Positions 20,987 through 31,392 of a DNA stretch of 64,000 nucleotides are shown piece by piece. The stretch spans positions 186,001-250,000 of the forward strand of contig NBAY01000009.1 in NCBI GenBank assembly GCA_002794775.1, read 5' to 3'. The translations under genes were made by a program, and so were the position numbers. Within the stretch, counting starts at the first letter, position 1. The number at the start of each line of letters is the position of its first letter. This DNA comes from Porodaedalea pini. Lineage: Eukaryota; Basidiomycota; Agaricomycetes; Hymenochaetales; Hymenochaetaceae. Below the pieces are notes generated by a model, which was not told where the DNA came from, made no database searches, and was given only the letters and a program-made list of their open reading frames with translations.

Positions 20987-21572
20987 AGATGATGAAAAGC
21001 TGAGTATCACACAACAGTAGCAGAGACTCAGAGAGGCGAGGGATAAAGAACAAAGGTCCAACGACTCGGATGTGCGTCAATACTAATAGGCGCTACCTGC
21101 CTAAAAAGGACTGAAACAAGCTTTAAGGATTCCTGGAAGCCGTGCGTGGAGTATGCCGCGCGCGTTAGACGTGTTCGTCGATTGGCCACATAGCTCAGGC
21201 TCATACATGCACCATACATGGGATTGTTTCGCTTCATTTTTGCTTCTGCTCTTGGTATATTCTTCCCGCTGAATCGGTTCTATAAGCCATTGAGGTGAGC
21301 GTGTGCAGGCATGCCAATAAGTACTAGGAAGTTGAAGTCCGGTCAACAGGGAAGAGGGAGATGCAGAGACAACAAACGCGCATATTGAGAGGAGCAGAGC
21401 AAATAACCCACTCCAGTCTTCATATCCTCAGCGGCGGTCACAAAGGCGTCCCAATTCTTCGCCAAAAATCCGCAGAGATGATGCAGCGCACAATGGGTAT
21501 GTTCTGCACATTTCTTTTGATGAAACACAACTGATCAAATTACCTGACTTCGGATATTTTTGGCACCATAAC
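20987..21572. promoter_or_regulatory. Divergent promoter region of HSP70-like copy 2 and the gene at 21573
   Basis: This 586-bp gap separates two genes transcribed away from each other. Its left part (about 21040-21150) is conserved with the upstream regions of HSP70-like copies 3 and 4, centred on the CArG box. The right part has no match elsewhere in the window that I can see. Confidence 0.5.
21100..21109. promoter_or_regulatory. CArG box upstream of HSP70-like copy 2
   Basis: CCTAAAAAGG fits CC(A/T)6GG exactly, the binding site of MADS-box factors such as Mcm1/SRF/Rlm1. It lies 114 bp from the start codon inside a block (gctacctgcctaaaaagga) also present at copies 3 and 4. Binding by a MADS protein is inference. 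Confidence 0.6.
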
Positions 21573-22687
21573 ATGAGCTTTGATAGCATGCAGAGCAAAC
21601 TCTCATGGATTCTGAACCCTTTCTGGGGGAGAGATGGGCGTCGGAGAGTGGGCAAGACTCGGGTTGATTTGGAAACTCAAGATGAACCGCGCATTCACGA
21701 CGATCGTAGCAGACGCCTGTTTCAAGACAGACTCGACCTTTGTGCAGAAACCGACATAATCAAAGAATGTGAGGCACTGAACGATAAAATCGTCAATACG
21801 GTCCTATCACTCGTCGATGAATGGTCTCAGACACCGACAGTGTCTCGTAGGTGTCAAAGTCCTACGCCACTACTATTGACCACAAGGGATCAAGAATACT
21901 TGCAGACCGCCTTCGGAGTTACGCTCTTTCATTTGATCAGGCATTCAAGGTCATCGCCGCCTTCCACTAACCTTCAAGATCGGGTGACAGACGCGCTTCA
22001 AGCGTTGGCAGTCTTCATTTCTTTCCGTATCATCTCGCAGACATTCTGTCCAGGTCTTTCTCAAACTTCCGATGTCGAAATGCAAGAGACTTTCAAGGAT
22101 ATACTTTCGCAAGGTATGTCATTAATCAACTGATTAAGCTGCTAAACACTTGATGACCAACGTTTGTAAAGAGCCTCGAGCAACGGCACTTCGTTGGAGA
22201 GCACTGACTTACGTGCATTCAAACCGAAAGGCCACTGTAGAGAAGTTCACTGCGGATTATATCACAACAATGGCGTATTACTTTTCAGCTACGTTTATGC
22301 TCGCTGGCGAAAAGGATTCGTCGGCGTTTTTGTCAAGGATGCACAACGCTATCGCGGAGAGTGGGATCATTGAATCCGCATTACGGTTCTCGGAGAAACT
22401 CAAGACAAGCTTTTTCTCCGTCCACCTTGATACATATATGGTAAAAGCAGGTCTGCCATTCCGAGAAGACACCATGGACAGTTCTGGCCAGAGCCAGGAA
22501 CGTGAGGTGCCCGAGAGAGGCCCGGTGTTATGCACGGTCGAGCTCGGACTTCGCGAGATTGCTTCTGGACATACCACGCAGGAGGCTCAAGAAAGAATTC
22601 TGCTGAAGCCAAAAGTGATGCTCGAGGTAAGTGACTTTACCTGCGTAAATGTCCTTAGACTTCATCATCATCTGTCATCAGTACTGA
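21573..22687 (+). CDS. Conserved fungal protein of unknown function
   Basis: Exons 21573-22113 and 22172-22626 join in frame (GTATGT...GTAAAG). A third, two-codon exon after the intron 22627-22681 gives TAC-TGA, so the likely product is 333 residues ending KPKVMLEY. If that last intron is retained, a different tail runs on to 22848. The N-terminus is polar. The middle contains TDIIKECEALNDKIVNTVLSLVDEW, an amphipathic stretch that recurs in uncharacterised Agaricomycete proteins that I remember without a function. There is no signal peptide or membrane segment. It is divergent from HSP70-like copy 2 and has normal codon use, so I think it is real. Only one long helical domain can be guessed. 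Confidence 0.65.
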
Positions 22688-23280
22688 GGAAAATTAAATC
22701 GCATACGCTTCAGCACATTGAGTGGTGGCCCGCAAGTCCTTGCAGTGTCAGGGATAATGCTCATGGCACTGTATATTCTCCTTGTACCATGCATATTCTC
22801 CTTGTACCATGCATCTACTTCAGTCCTTTGTATTTTTTGGAGTTATAAATGGCATACACCCGAAATTAACGTCCATCGTGTAGGACAGACGGTGCGTATA
22901 TGTACCATACAAATGCGAAAACAAAAGGAAAAAGGAGACAAAAAAGATATAGAACATCGTAGATAAACTTGAAGGATCAGATCTAGACTATATGTCCTCG
23001 ATCCTTGTAGAAAATAGACGCCGGGCTGCCGCAAGGGGAGTTAGATCAGAAGGGCGAGTCGCTGAGCTACTAACTGTTTCGTTTAAACAAAACATCGTCA
23101 ATCCACACTTTAGCTTTGAATGAATGATTTTTCTTACCTCATCCATTAGAACGTCCATCACAAAATTTTGCATCAAATGATATACACTTTTGGGAATGAT
23201 AATGATGCAGTAATGATCGGACCAGACTAAATTAGGTTATATGTAGCTTTAATGGGATGACAAGGCTTCCTAAAGGCTTA
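22688..23280. other. Downstream region, short tandem repeat, Copia target flank
   Basis: I see no gene in these 590 bp. A 20-bp unit (tattctccttgtaccatgca) is repeated twice head to tail at 22774-22813. The right end, gctta (23276-23280), is the left copy of the Copia target-site duplication. Confidence 0.6.
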
Positions 23281-23495
23281 TCTTAGACGAGCAGAAAAGT
23301 GGGACAAAGCTATAGATTAGGGGCGAGAGTGCCCGTCCTTATATACAGTACAATTGAATAGTTTACTATAAAGAGTATAGTGAGCATATGGTGCATAGTC
23401 ATATGAGCATATAGTCGGAGTTCTGGAAGTCGGTCATGTGACCAGTGACGGATATTTGCTCAGGCAAGTATCCGTCAGTTATTTATAGTTCAACA
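23281..23495 (-). repeat. Copia 3' LTR
   Basis: 215 bp; identical by eye to 28164-28378. It is the 3' LTR because the element reads leftward and the polypurine tract lies immediately to its right. Confidence 0.95.
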
Positions 23496-23502
23496 CTCCC
23501 CT

Positions 23503-26500
23503 TCAAGCGCGCATTAGTTTAAGTTGTTCTACAAAGCGCTTGAGTAAAGTTACAGATAGTGCTTTAGTAAGTAAGTCTGCTATGTTATGTTCAGTGGGAA
23601 TGTATTTAACAGTAATAGTTCCTTTATCAATGTGATCTCTAAAGAAATCTTTTCGTATGTCAATATGTTTAGTTCTTTGAGAATATTTACGCTCAGGATC
23701 AGTTGCCATAGTAATAATAGCTTGATTATCAGTAAAAATTGTAGTAGGTGTAAACAAAGCCTGCAGAACTTCATTCACAAGTCTTTTTAGCCAAATAGCC
23801 TCCTGAGTCGCATAGGCTAGTGCAATAAGTTCAGCTTCAGCTACGGCTAATGATACTAAAGTTTGTCTTTTGCTTGACCATGATGTTATTGAATTGCCAA
23901 GTTTAAAGAAGTATCCGGATATGGCTTTATGCCCTTCAGTTGTCATTCCATCAGAGTCAGTGTATCCAGTAAGTTGAGTATTTTCAGTTCCGCCGAGTAT
24001 GAGCCAATAGTCCTTAGTTGAGTGTAAGTATTGAAAACATTGTTTTGCGGCGTCAAAATGTTTAATACCAGGGTTAGTTAAATATCTCGCGAGTATTCCA
24101 CATGTATAGGCAATATCTGGCCTGGTACAGTCTGCTGCATATCGCAGTGCTCCAACCATGTTCATATAAGGTACCTTTTCCATGTAAGTAAGTTCTTCGT
24201 CATCGGCTGGTGCGTCATCAGTTGATAATTGTCTCCCTGGCTCCATAGGAGAATTCTTTAGTTTAGCATTTTCTAAGTTATAGCGTCTGATAATAGTTTC
24301 AATATAATTTTGTTGTTTTAACGCTATAGTTTTAGTTTGACGGTTACGTTTGATTTCAATTCCAAGTAACCAATGAATTTCATTTCCATCAGTGTAAGTA
24401 ACTTCGTTTCCAATTTGAGTTTTTAGTTCAGTTAATAGTTTAGTTGATTTCGCAGCTATTGTAATGTCATCGACATGTACAAATATTACAAGTATAGTTT
24501 TGTTATTTTCTGTTCTGAAAAAGACTGCGTTGTCATTATCTGATCTAGTTAATCCTATTTTAGTTAAGATTGACATTAGTTTCTTGTACCAACGTCTTCC
24601 TGCTTGTTTTAATCCGTATAGTGCTTTCTTTAGTTTTAGTATTTGTCCAGGTTTTAAGTCAGGTAATAGTTTATTATATCCTGGTGGCGGTTTGATATAA
24701 ATTTCTTCACCATCTTCAAGTTCGCCATACAAGTAGGCTGATTTGATATCTATTTGATGTATTTCATAGTCATTAGTTGCTGCCCAGGAAAGTATAGTTC
24801 GCACAGTACTGAGTCGTGCTACTGGTGCAAATAAGTCATCTGAGTAGAAATCAATTCCTTCTTGTTGCGCATATCCTTGCACAACTAGTCTTGCTTTGTA
24901 TTTGTCAATTCGGCCATCGGCTAACCGTTTAGTTTTGTAAACAAATCTAGTGCCAATGATATTTGCATTAGTAGGTGGGTAAACGTATTCCCAAGTTTGT
25001 CTTTCTTTTAATGTTTCAATTTCATCTTTCATGGCTTTAGCCCATCTGAGTGCATCTGGTCGCTTAATTGCTTGTTGGAAAGTGATGGGATCGCCAAGTT
25101 GTTCATTATTGAATTCATTAAATTCAGTTAAGTAAATAGCGAGGTTAAGTTCTTCAGTATAGTCAAGTCCTCTAGAACGTTTAGTTGGTTTTCTTTGTCG
25201 CTCTGATCTTCTTGGTTCAGTAGGTTCAGTAGGATTATTTTGGTTGTTTTCTAGTGGGGTATCAGTTTGCTCCCCTTCAATTCGAGAAGGTGCGACTTCG
25301 AGAAATTGGACATTTCTTTCAACAGTTATTTTCTGATCATGATAAATTCTATGTCCTTTACTTTCTTCATCCCAACATAGCCATCGGCCGTAGGATCCTT
25401 TAGGAGTTAGTTTATTAGTGTTTTCTTCTCTGAAAATGACATGAGTGCCAAATTCATGTAAGTTATCAAAAATATAAGCTTTATTAAATCGCTTAAAGTA
25501 TGGAGAGATAAAGTTAATTGCTGCTTTAGGTGTTCTGTTATGTATAAAGGTTGAGTAGTTAACAGCTTCTCCCCAGAGCTTGTCCGGTAATTTATGTCCT
25601 AGTAAGTTTGATCTAACTTGATTTAGTATTGTTTGATGAGTTCGCTCAGCTACACCATTTTGTTGTGGAGTATCATGTACAGTTAGTTTTCGCATAGTTC
25701 CTTGACTGTCTAGAAAGAGTTGAAAGTCATTTGATAAAAAGACAGTATCATTGTCAGATTGAAGTATTTTGATTTTAATTCCATATTGAGTTGATAATAA
25801 AGTAGCCCATTTTATGTAAGCAGTATAACCGTCTGCTTTAGTTTTAAGTAAACTCATTTGGACCCATCTAGTACAGTCGTCGACTAAAGTTAACAAATAT
25901 TTAAAATTTCCAATAGCAGTTGTCGGCGCAGGTCCCCAAATATCCATATGAAAATGATCGCCAAAATTTTTAGCTAATTCGGAAGTTCGAGTTTTGGGTA
26001 TAACATTTCTTTTAATATTTGCTTCGACACAAACACGACATTGAGTTTCAGTTGAGTCAGTAATTTTGTAATGAATTGATTCAGGATGATTCTTAAGTAG
26101 CCATTTGAGATAAGTATAACTTAAGTGTCCAAGTTTCTTATGAAGTTCAAACAAAGTGATTGATTTCACAGCGCTCATTTGATAATGTTTTAATATAGAG
26201 TACAGGTTATTTTTACATTGAATTTGACCGCATATTTCACCGCTAGGTGCCTTTATTGTACACAAATTTCCTTTATAAATAAATTCATATCCTTCTGCGC
26301 AAAGTTTAGACTGGCTAAGTAGCGTCATGTGCATTTCTTTAGCATAATAGACATCTTTAATAGTAATGGTGCTTACAGTATCACCATTCGGGATCTCAAC
26401 AGTTAAAATCCCTATAGTTGAAGTAATAAAAGTTTGTGAGTTAGCGGTTATAACAGAGATTGGGTCAGTTTGTTTAACATTAGTAAGTCGGTTGAAATAA

Positions 26501-27801
26501 GGAGTTAAGTGGAGAGTGGCGCCAGAATCAATAATATCCATAGTATGATAAAGTTTATTAGCATAATTTTCTTTTAAGTAAATGGCTGTGGCGCTTACAT
26601 GATTCGCCTCAAAATTTTCAATAGCATCCATGTAGTGATCGTCGCGTAAAAAGTTGAAAAGTGCAGATTCATTGTCGAACTGCATAGTAACGTCATCGGT
26701 TATTTCAGTTATCGTCGCAGTGAATGGTGGCGTCTGCGGAAAGTTGGGCATTTCGACGTTTGTCGCCTGGTGTGCTTGAGCGACTGCAGTGGAAGTGGAA
26801 GCGGTCGCAGGTACGTTTGCCGCGTTCGACGTGCTCGCCTGATGCGAGTGGGCAGTGGTCGGAGGTTTCGCATGCTCCTGAATTCCTTTCTTCGCCATGG
26901 CATCTTTAGTTTTCTGATTCCACGGCTGGGGGCAGTTAGGTGATTGATGCCCGTAGTTATTGCAGTTATAGCATTTAACAAAGGGATTAGAGTTCCCTGA
27001 GTTCGAGTTTGAGTTGTCGGAGTTATTTGAGTATCCTCCGCGGCCGCGTCCTCGGCCTCTGTAAGTTCCAAATCGGCCACGGCCTCGGCCGCGACCTCGA
27101 GTGTGTCCGCCTCGCCCTCTGAAGTAAGGGTGAGTAGCCTCGCTTTGGTAAGGGTGCGCGGCAGTGATTGGGTTTCTTCGAGTATTCGCCGCGCTCCAGT
27201 TCGCAAAGGCCTGACGAGTTTCTTGAATGAGTCGGTTAGGAGTAAGTATGACGTCCTCGTGGTCTTCTTTATCTTTGTTATACTCGTTCACGGCGTTTAT
27301 TTGGAGTTCGAGTTGAGTTATAACATATTTATATTGCGGTGGTATCGCCGCGGTTATCGCTGCCAAGTAAGTTGAGTCGGCCGGTTGTTTTCCATGAGCG
27401 CAAAGTTCGGCGTGGCGTCGTTCGAGTTCGTCCAAAGTTTTATCGAGTTGAGACACATGGCCTCGGACGTTGAATAACGCTCCTTCATTTAACGCGTTAG
27501 TTACTGTAGTTTGGATGTCGTAACGCGCCTTTAGTTGTTTTAGTAAGACGTGTACTTGAGTTACACCTAAGTAGTTGCCGAGTATTTTATCGGGGATGTT
27601 TTTGATCACACCCGCATAGATGGCGTTCGCGATAGTATTTTCTTCTGGACTGGATGGTCCTGCCTCCATAAGAGTTGGGTGGCCAGTGGCATTGATAGCC
27701 TGGAAGATACGGAATATCCAGAGTTTCCAGTTCTTGACACCGTCGAGTGGTTCGATGCCATCAAATAGTTTGATTATTTCACCTGCTTTTAGTGCTGACA
27801 T
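23503..27801 (-). CDS. Copia Gag-Pol polyprotein
   Basis: The frame runs without a stop from 28152 to TGA at 23505-23503. The first ATG in it is at 27801 (MSALKAGEIIKLFDG), which I take as start; the open upstream part is Pro/Thr-rich and may also be translated. Domains in order: Gag; an RGG-rich stretch (RGRGRGRGRFGTYRGRGRG); a CCHC knuckle (CYNCNNYGHQSPNC); protease IIDSGATLHL; the integrase zinc region (HKKLGHLSYTYLKWL...CRVC); and the integrase core (HMDIWGP, QSDNDTVF, QQNGVAERTH). Then come reverse transcriptase (TRFVYKTKR, DIKSAYLYGEL, FVHVDDITIA) and RNase H (SGYFFKLGNSITSWSS, AEAELIALAYATQEAIWLK, TDNQAI, KHIDIRKDFF). Integrase before reverse transcriptase defines Copia. All catalytic motifs I can check are present. 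Confidence 0.94.
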   Translation of the reverse strand: MSALKAGEIIKLFDGIEPLDGVKNWKLWIFRIFQAINATGHPTLMEAGPSSPEENTIANAIYAGVIKNIPDKILGNYLGVTQVHVLLKQLKARYDIQTTVTNALNEGALFNVRGHVSQLDKTLDELERRHAELCAHGKQPADSTYLAAITAAIPPQYKYVITQLELQINAVNEYNKDKEDHEDVILTPNRLIQETRQAFANWSAANTRRNPITAAHPYQSEATHPYFRGRGGHTRGRGRGRGRFGTYRGRGRGRGGYSNNSDNSNSNSGNSNPFVKCYNCNNYGHQSPNCPQPWNQKTKDAMAKKGIQEHAKPPTTAHSHQASTSNAANVPATASTSTAVAQAHQATNVEMPNFPQTPPFTATITEITDDVTMQFDNESALFNFLRDDHYMDAIENFEANHVSATAIYLKENYANKLYHTMDIIDSGATLHLTPYFNRLTNVKQTDPISVITANSQTFITSTIGILTVEIPNGDTVSTITIKDVYYAKEMHMTLLSQSKLCAEGYEFIYKGNLCTIKAPSGEICGQIQCKNNLYSILKHYQMSAVKSITLFELHKKLGHLSYTYLKWLLKNHPESIHYKITDSTETQCRVCVEANIKRNVIPKTRTSELAKNFGDHFHMDIWGPAPTTAIGNFKYLLTLVDDCTRWVQMSLLKTKADGYTAYIKWATLLSTQYGIKIKILQSDNDTVFLSNDFQLFLDSQGTMRKLTVHDTPQQNGVAERTHQTILNQVRSNLLGHKLPDKLWGEAVNYSTFIHNRTPKAAINFISPYFKRFNKAYIFDNLHEFGTHVIFREENTNKLTPKGSYGRWLCWDEESKGHRIYHDQKITVERNVQFLEVAPSRIEGEQTDTPLENNQNNPTEPTEPRRSERQRKPTKRSRGLDYTEELNLAIYLTEFNEFNNEQLGDPITFQQAIKRPDALRWAKAMKDEIETLKERQTWEYVYPPTNANIIGTRFVYKTKRLADGRIDKYKARLVVQGYAQQEGIDFYSDDLFAPVARLSTVRTILSWAATNDYEIHQIDIKSAYLYGELEDGEEIYIKPPPGYNKLLPDLKPGQILKLKKALYGLKQAGRRWYKKLMSILTKIGLTRSDNDNAVFFRTENNKTILVIFVHVDDITIAAKSTKLLTELKTQIGNEVTYTDGNEIHWLLGIEIKRNRQTKTIALKQQNYIETIIRRYNLENAKLKNSPMEPGRQLSTDDAPADDEELTYMEKVPYMNMVGALRYAADCTRPDIAYTCGILARYLTNPGIKHFDAAKQCFQYLHSTKDYWLILGGTENTQLTGYTDSDGMTTEGHKAISGYFFKLGNSITSWSSKRQTLVSLAVAEAELIALAYATQEAIWLKRLVNEVLQALFTPTTIFTDNQAIITMATDPERKYSQRTKHIDIRKDFFRDHIDKGTITVKYIPTEHNIADLLTKALSVTLLKRFVEQLKLMRA

Positions 27802-28163
27802 TATTGGTGATTCGCGGCGGGGAATGCGCTGAGTGCGAGTAGGCGGCACTGTAGTAGGATCAGTTAGTTCGCCTTCTGATGATTCAGTAGGTGGAGTAAC
27901 GCGCTCTGGTATTGGCGGTAGTGTTTCAAAGTCGCGCTCAAGTTGCGCTGGTGTGGCAGTAGATGTGGGTGGAGTAGGAGTTTGAGTAGTACCGCGAGTA
28001 GTTGCGGCTAGTTGTTCAGCCTGTGTTTGTGCACGAGTGCGAGGATAAGTGCCAGTAGTTGGTTTAGGAGTAGTTGGTAGTGGTGGTGTTGGTGAATGAG
28101 GAGGCGGTCTGACATGCAATAGTGATGAGTGCAATGAGTAGGAGGGAGCCAAGGCTCATAACC

Positions 28164-28378
28164 TCTTAGACGAGCAGAAAAGTGGGACAAAGCTATAGAT
28201 TAGGGGCGAGAGTGCCCGTCCTTATATACAGTACAATTGAATAGTTTACTATAAAGAGTATAGTGAGCATATGGTGCATAGTCATATGAGCATATAGTCG
28301 GAGTTCTGGAAGTCGGTCATGTGACCAGTGACGGATATTTGCTCAGGCAAGTATCCGTCAGTTATTTATAGTTCAACA
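28164..28378 (-). repeat. Copia 5' LTR
   Basis: 215 bp; identical by eye to 23281-23495 and followed by the gctta target duplication. It should contain the element promoter; cttatatacag near 28221-28231 is the only TATA-like string I see. Confidence 0.94.
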
Positions 28379-28383
28379 GCTTA

Positions 28384-28726
28384 TAAGCGTGCATAATAAT
28401 TGTGCAAGGTTGTAAGGGTAATTTAAGACTTTCCACAAGGATATAAGGGCATGAAATAGTTGTACATATGTTTCATGCAAATGTAATGTGCTGGAAAGTC
28501 TGTCACTTCCATAATAAGCAAGGCATAAGTTTTGCGAGCGTCTCATATACTTGTGCAAGACTTTGGTGGTTATATACGATGCTTATAAGCATCTCTGCAA
28601 GTATTACATGGAAAGTATAATTGCATTAAATACCTGAAGAACTATGTCGTATAACTACAATTGCATTAAATACATGAAGAACTATGCCGTATAATTACAA
28701 TGTATCCTATCCAATAATGAGTGATG
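28384..28726. other. AT-rich spacer with a 40-bp tandem duplication
   Basis: There is no gene here. A 40-bp unit beginning attgcattaaatac occurs twice in tandem (28620-28659 and 28660-28699) with three differences. The rest is AT-rich, with a gcttataag string recurring at 28379 and 28581. Confidence 0.6.
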
Positions 28727-31392
28727 CTACAGCAGCGAGACGGGAACGTTACAGTGCATAGAGGGAATGCGATTGAAATATCGAACGAAGGTCTCAACAT
28801 AGAATGAGATCAAGGGACAGAAGTCCTTCACACTGGCACCTACGCTCGTGGGGAAGCCAGGCCACACCTTCAGAATGAGGAAAAGGGCCTCGATGGAGCC
28901 GTCATCCAATTGTTCTCCCCAGTACTCCCTTATCGGCTTCCGTATGTCAGGAATGACAGTGGTCGAGCCGTTGGTGGTGCCAAGATAGATGCAGCTCAAT
29001 AGAGCATTCCGTTGCCGATGCTCGTCCGTTGTCATGCGTTCGCACGGCAGGATCAGTTGATCGAGCGCATACAGCTCGTACCGGAATAAAAGCTCAGAAA
29101 GTTCCCACTGGACTTCCATTCGAAGGACCTTGTTGCGGCCTATGCAGTCCGTTGAGACAGATTTACCGCGCCATACCTGCTGCTTAGTTCGATTGAACGG
29201 CTCCAAGTGGCGCTCGATGCCGAACACGACCTTGATGGTCGCCTTGTCGGAAATTCGTTGCTGTTTCGCGGGAGGCAAGTCACTCGCGTCTGGCATGTCA
29301 CAATCATGCGAAGAGAGAGAGATGTGACTGGCAGCCTGTCTGGACGGACTGGCATCTAGTACCAAAGGCATCCTGTTGTAGATGCGCTCTACAAATGGAT
29401 CAGCGGTGTTCGGTGGGAGCGGCATGGACTTCATGTAGTCGCCATGCACGATGGTCTTCCAGTCTTGCAGCCTGTGCCATATTGACTTGTCGAAGATGCC
29501 GCCTTTGAGGAGCATATCAATCAATGTAGGCCGTATACGGATGTAGTTGAGATAAAGATCCGCCGTCTTTTCTGCACTGGGGTGGATGAGCAGGAAAGGT
29601 GGAGGGAGTGGGTAGAGTGCAGCATGGGTCTTGTTCTGGCCTATGGTGCCGAGTTTCATCAGACTGCCCAACACGACCTTGTGGTACAAAGGCAGGTCCG
29701 GTCGACCATCAACTCCGTTCGGTATGTGGAGGATACGAGCGTAGTTAATGTAAGGCTCGCTTTGCGCCTTCTGCTTCCCCTTGTTCTCCGCCTTTTCTTT
29801 CTCGGCCCTCTTCTTGAAGCTCTTCTTCTTCTTTGAAGGTACGTTCACCTGGGACGCTGCGTCAGTGGAAGGGACTGAAGACAAAGGTATTGAAGGAGGA
29901 GCCTGAGTGTGTTTCATAGCAGACGACAATGACGAAGGATGACTGAAAGCGGGAGCTCCGGGTTGATGATTCTGAAAGCCGTACATTTGCTCGAGGAGCT
30001 CGCTGATGTTGTCTTCCACCATGAACTGACTCCTCAACAGATCTTGCAAATGCGCATCCAGTTGAAAGCTAAAGCCGTCGTGAAGAGGCCTTCCTTTAAA
30101 TTGGAATAAGCCGCTTTCAACGTACTTCGACCATGGAACACAATCCCGGACGGCAAAATTTTTTCCATCTAACTGTTCATGCCGACAAATGAACCACACA
30201 GGTATACCGATCCGATAGAGGTGGTTGACGACGGAGGGCTCGGTAGTGAATGCGCCGCGAACAGGCAGGATCTCTGTTTCATAGGATTGCTTCGACTTGA
30301 TGCGTGGCAGCACGACATTGAGGTATGTATGCAGCCCATGCAGTTCAAGAATGGAGTGCTGGATGTCGCGTACAGTGAACAATGTCTGCCGCCAGCTGCT
30401 TTTCAGGAGGTGAAGGTGCTTGACTCCAAACTGGCCCGCTTGCAAGCACTGCCTGTATGTCTTGTCCATTCCGTCATCAGACCCTTCTTGCCTGTGTATC
30501 GAGCCACTAGTTTGTGTTTTCGCCGCTATCAAGAGCAGTGCGGTTTCCAAATTGTCAATAAGTTCTCGACGCAACTGGCCGACTTGCATCTGCGGTTCGT
30601 TGTCGTGCCAGTGCTCCTTGTTACCATCCTCGTCGAGCAGGAGGACCTCCGTAAAGTCCTCAGACTCTTTGGGATCATACAAAGGAATGTCTACGACGAG
30701 AGAACAAAGGCACACAAAGCTACCCATGGTGTTATTCACATCGAACGGGATGCAAGCGTGATGGATGGAAGTTTTTGAGAAAAATTGGGGCCATTGGCTG
30801 TATTCGTGACCTCCCCAAAAGCCATCGACATGTTTGAGAACACCAAGTTTCTCATTCACTAACGGGTATTGCGGTACCCAGTTTGCATTCGGACTTGAGA
30901 TGACGTTCTTGTTATACTGCATATCTGCCAAAACTCAGGCATCTAGGGCTCATACTGGGTATACACTCTCATCTGCGTGCGAATACTTTAGAATGCATTT
31001 CAGAATCAGCAGCTCGCAAACGTACCGAGATCATGCATCTTTTTCAAAGGTAAGGAATTCTGTTGTTGTCCTTCGCTCCTCAAATGACACTCATTGCCCC
31101 ACGAGCCAGGCTCATTGCCCCACGAGCCAGGCTCATTGCTCCATGAGCCAAGCTCTCTGTCCCACTGGTACGAGCCTTGCTCCTTGCGCCCCGAGCCTTG
31201 CTCTTTGCCCCCCAAGCCTTGCTCTTTGCCCCCCGAGCCTTGCTCTTTGCCCCCCAAGCCTTGCTCTTTGCCCCCCGAGCCTTGCTCCTTGCCCCATGAG
31301 CCAAGCTCCCACTGGCACGAGCCTTGCTCTTTGCCCCATGAGCTATTCTCACCATTCGTACCATACCAAGAGTAATCACCTCCGCTTGACAT
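28727..31392 (-). CDS. Agaricomycete protein of unknown function with N-terminal heptapeptide repeats
   Basis: Two exons, 31392-31026 and 30924-28727, join through GTACGT...GGCAG and give 854 residues. Exon 1 starts MSSGGDYSWYGTNGENSSWG and is mostly repeats of seven residues (GKEQGSG, GKEQGLG, then GSWGNEP). It ends KKMHDL, and the splice makes aspartate and reads into MQYNKNVISSPNANWVPQYP. The large exon has NEKLGVLKHVDGFWGGHEYS, IPVWFICRHEQLDGKNF, a Ser/Pro-rich linker and a basic run (SKKKKSFKKRAEKEKAENKG, possible nuclear signal). It ends with IGRNKVLRMEVQWELSELLF and RYELYALDQLILP. I recall this layout from lineage-expanded hypothetical proteins of mushroom fungi; no function is known to me. 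There is no signal peptide, membrane segment or catalytic motif. I see no frame break. Confidence 0.72.
31092..31343. repeat. 21-bp minisatellite inside coding exon
   Basis: About twelve units of 21 bp follow head to tail, e.g. gccttgctctttgccccccga alternating with ...ccccccaa. The left three units are a variant built on attgccccacgagccaggctc. The unit is seven codons, so length changes keep frame. Read on the minus strand it encodes the GKEQG(S/L)G heptads of the gene above. All other frames are also open across it. Confidence 0.88.

Larger units (their letters stand above)
23281..28378 (-). mobile_element. Intact Ty1/Copia LTR retrotransposon
   Basis: The element is 5098 bp and transcribed on the minus strand. 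Two 215-bp LTRs (23281-23495 and 28164-28378) look identical base for base. They are flanked by a 5-bp target duplication, gctta, at 23276-23280 and 28379-28383. In element orientation each LTR starts TGTTGAAC and ends GTCTAAGA. A purine run GAAGGGGAG abuts the 3' LTR (23496-23504) as the polypurine tract. Next to the 5' LTR is GGTTATGAGCCTTGG, a candidate primer site that I cannot assign to a tRNA. One uninterrupted polyprotein fills the interior. Identical LTRs and an open frame point to very recent insertion. Confidence 0.95.

Noticed and set aside
26709..27206. 165-codon Arg/Thr-rich frame inside Copia gag
   Set aside because: Alternative frame of the RGG/zinc-knuckle region; basic composition follows from the codons of the real frame.
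30179..30778. 199-codon plus-strand frame opposite the unknown gene
   Set aside because: Antisense shadow of the long conserved minus exon, no motifs.
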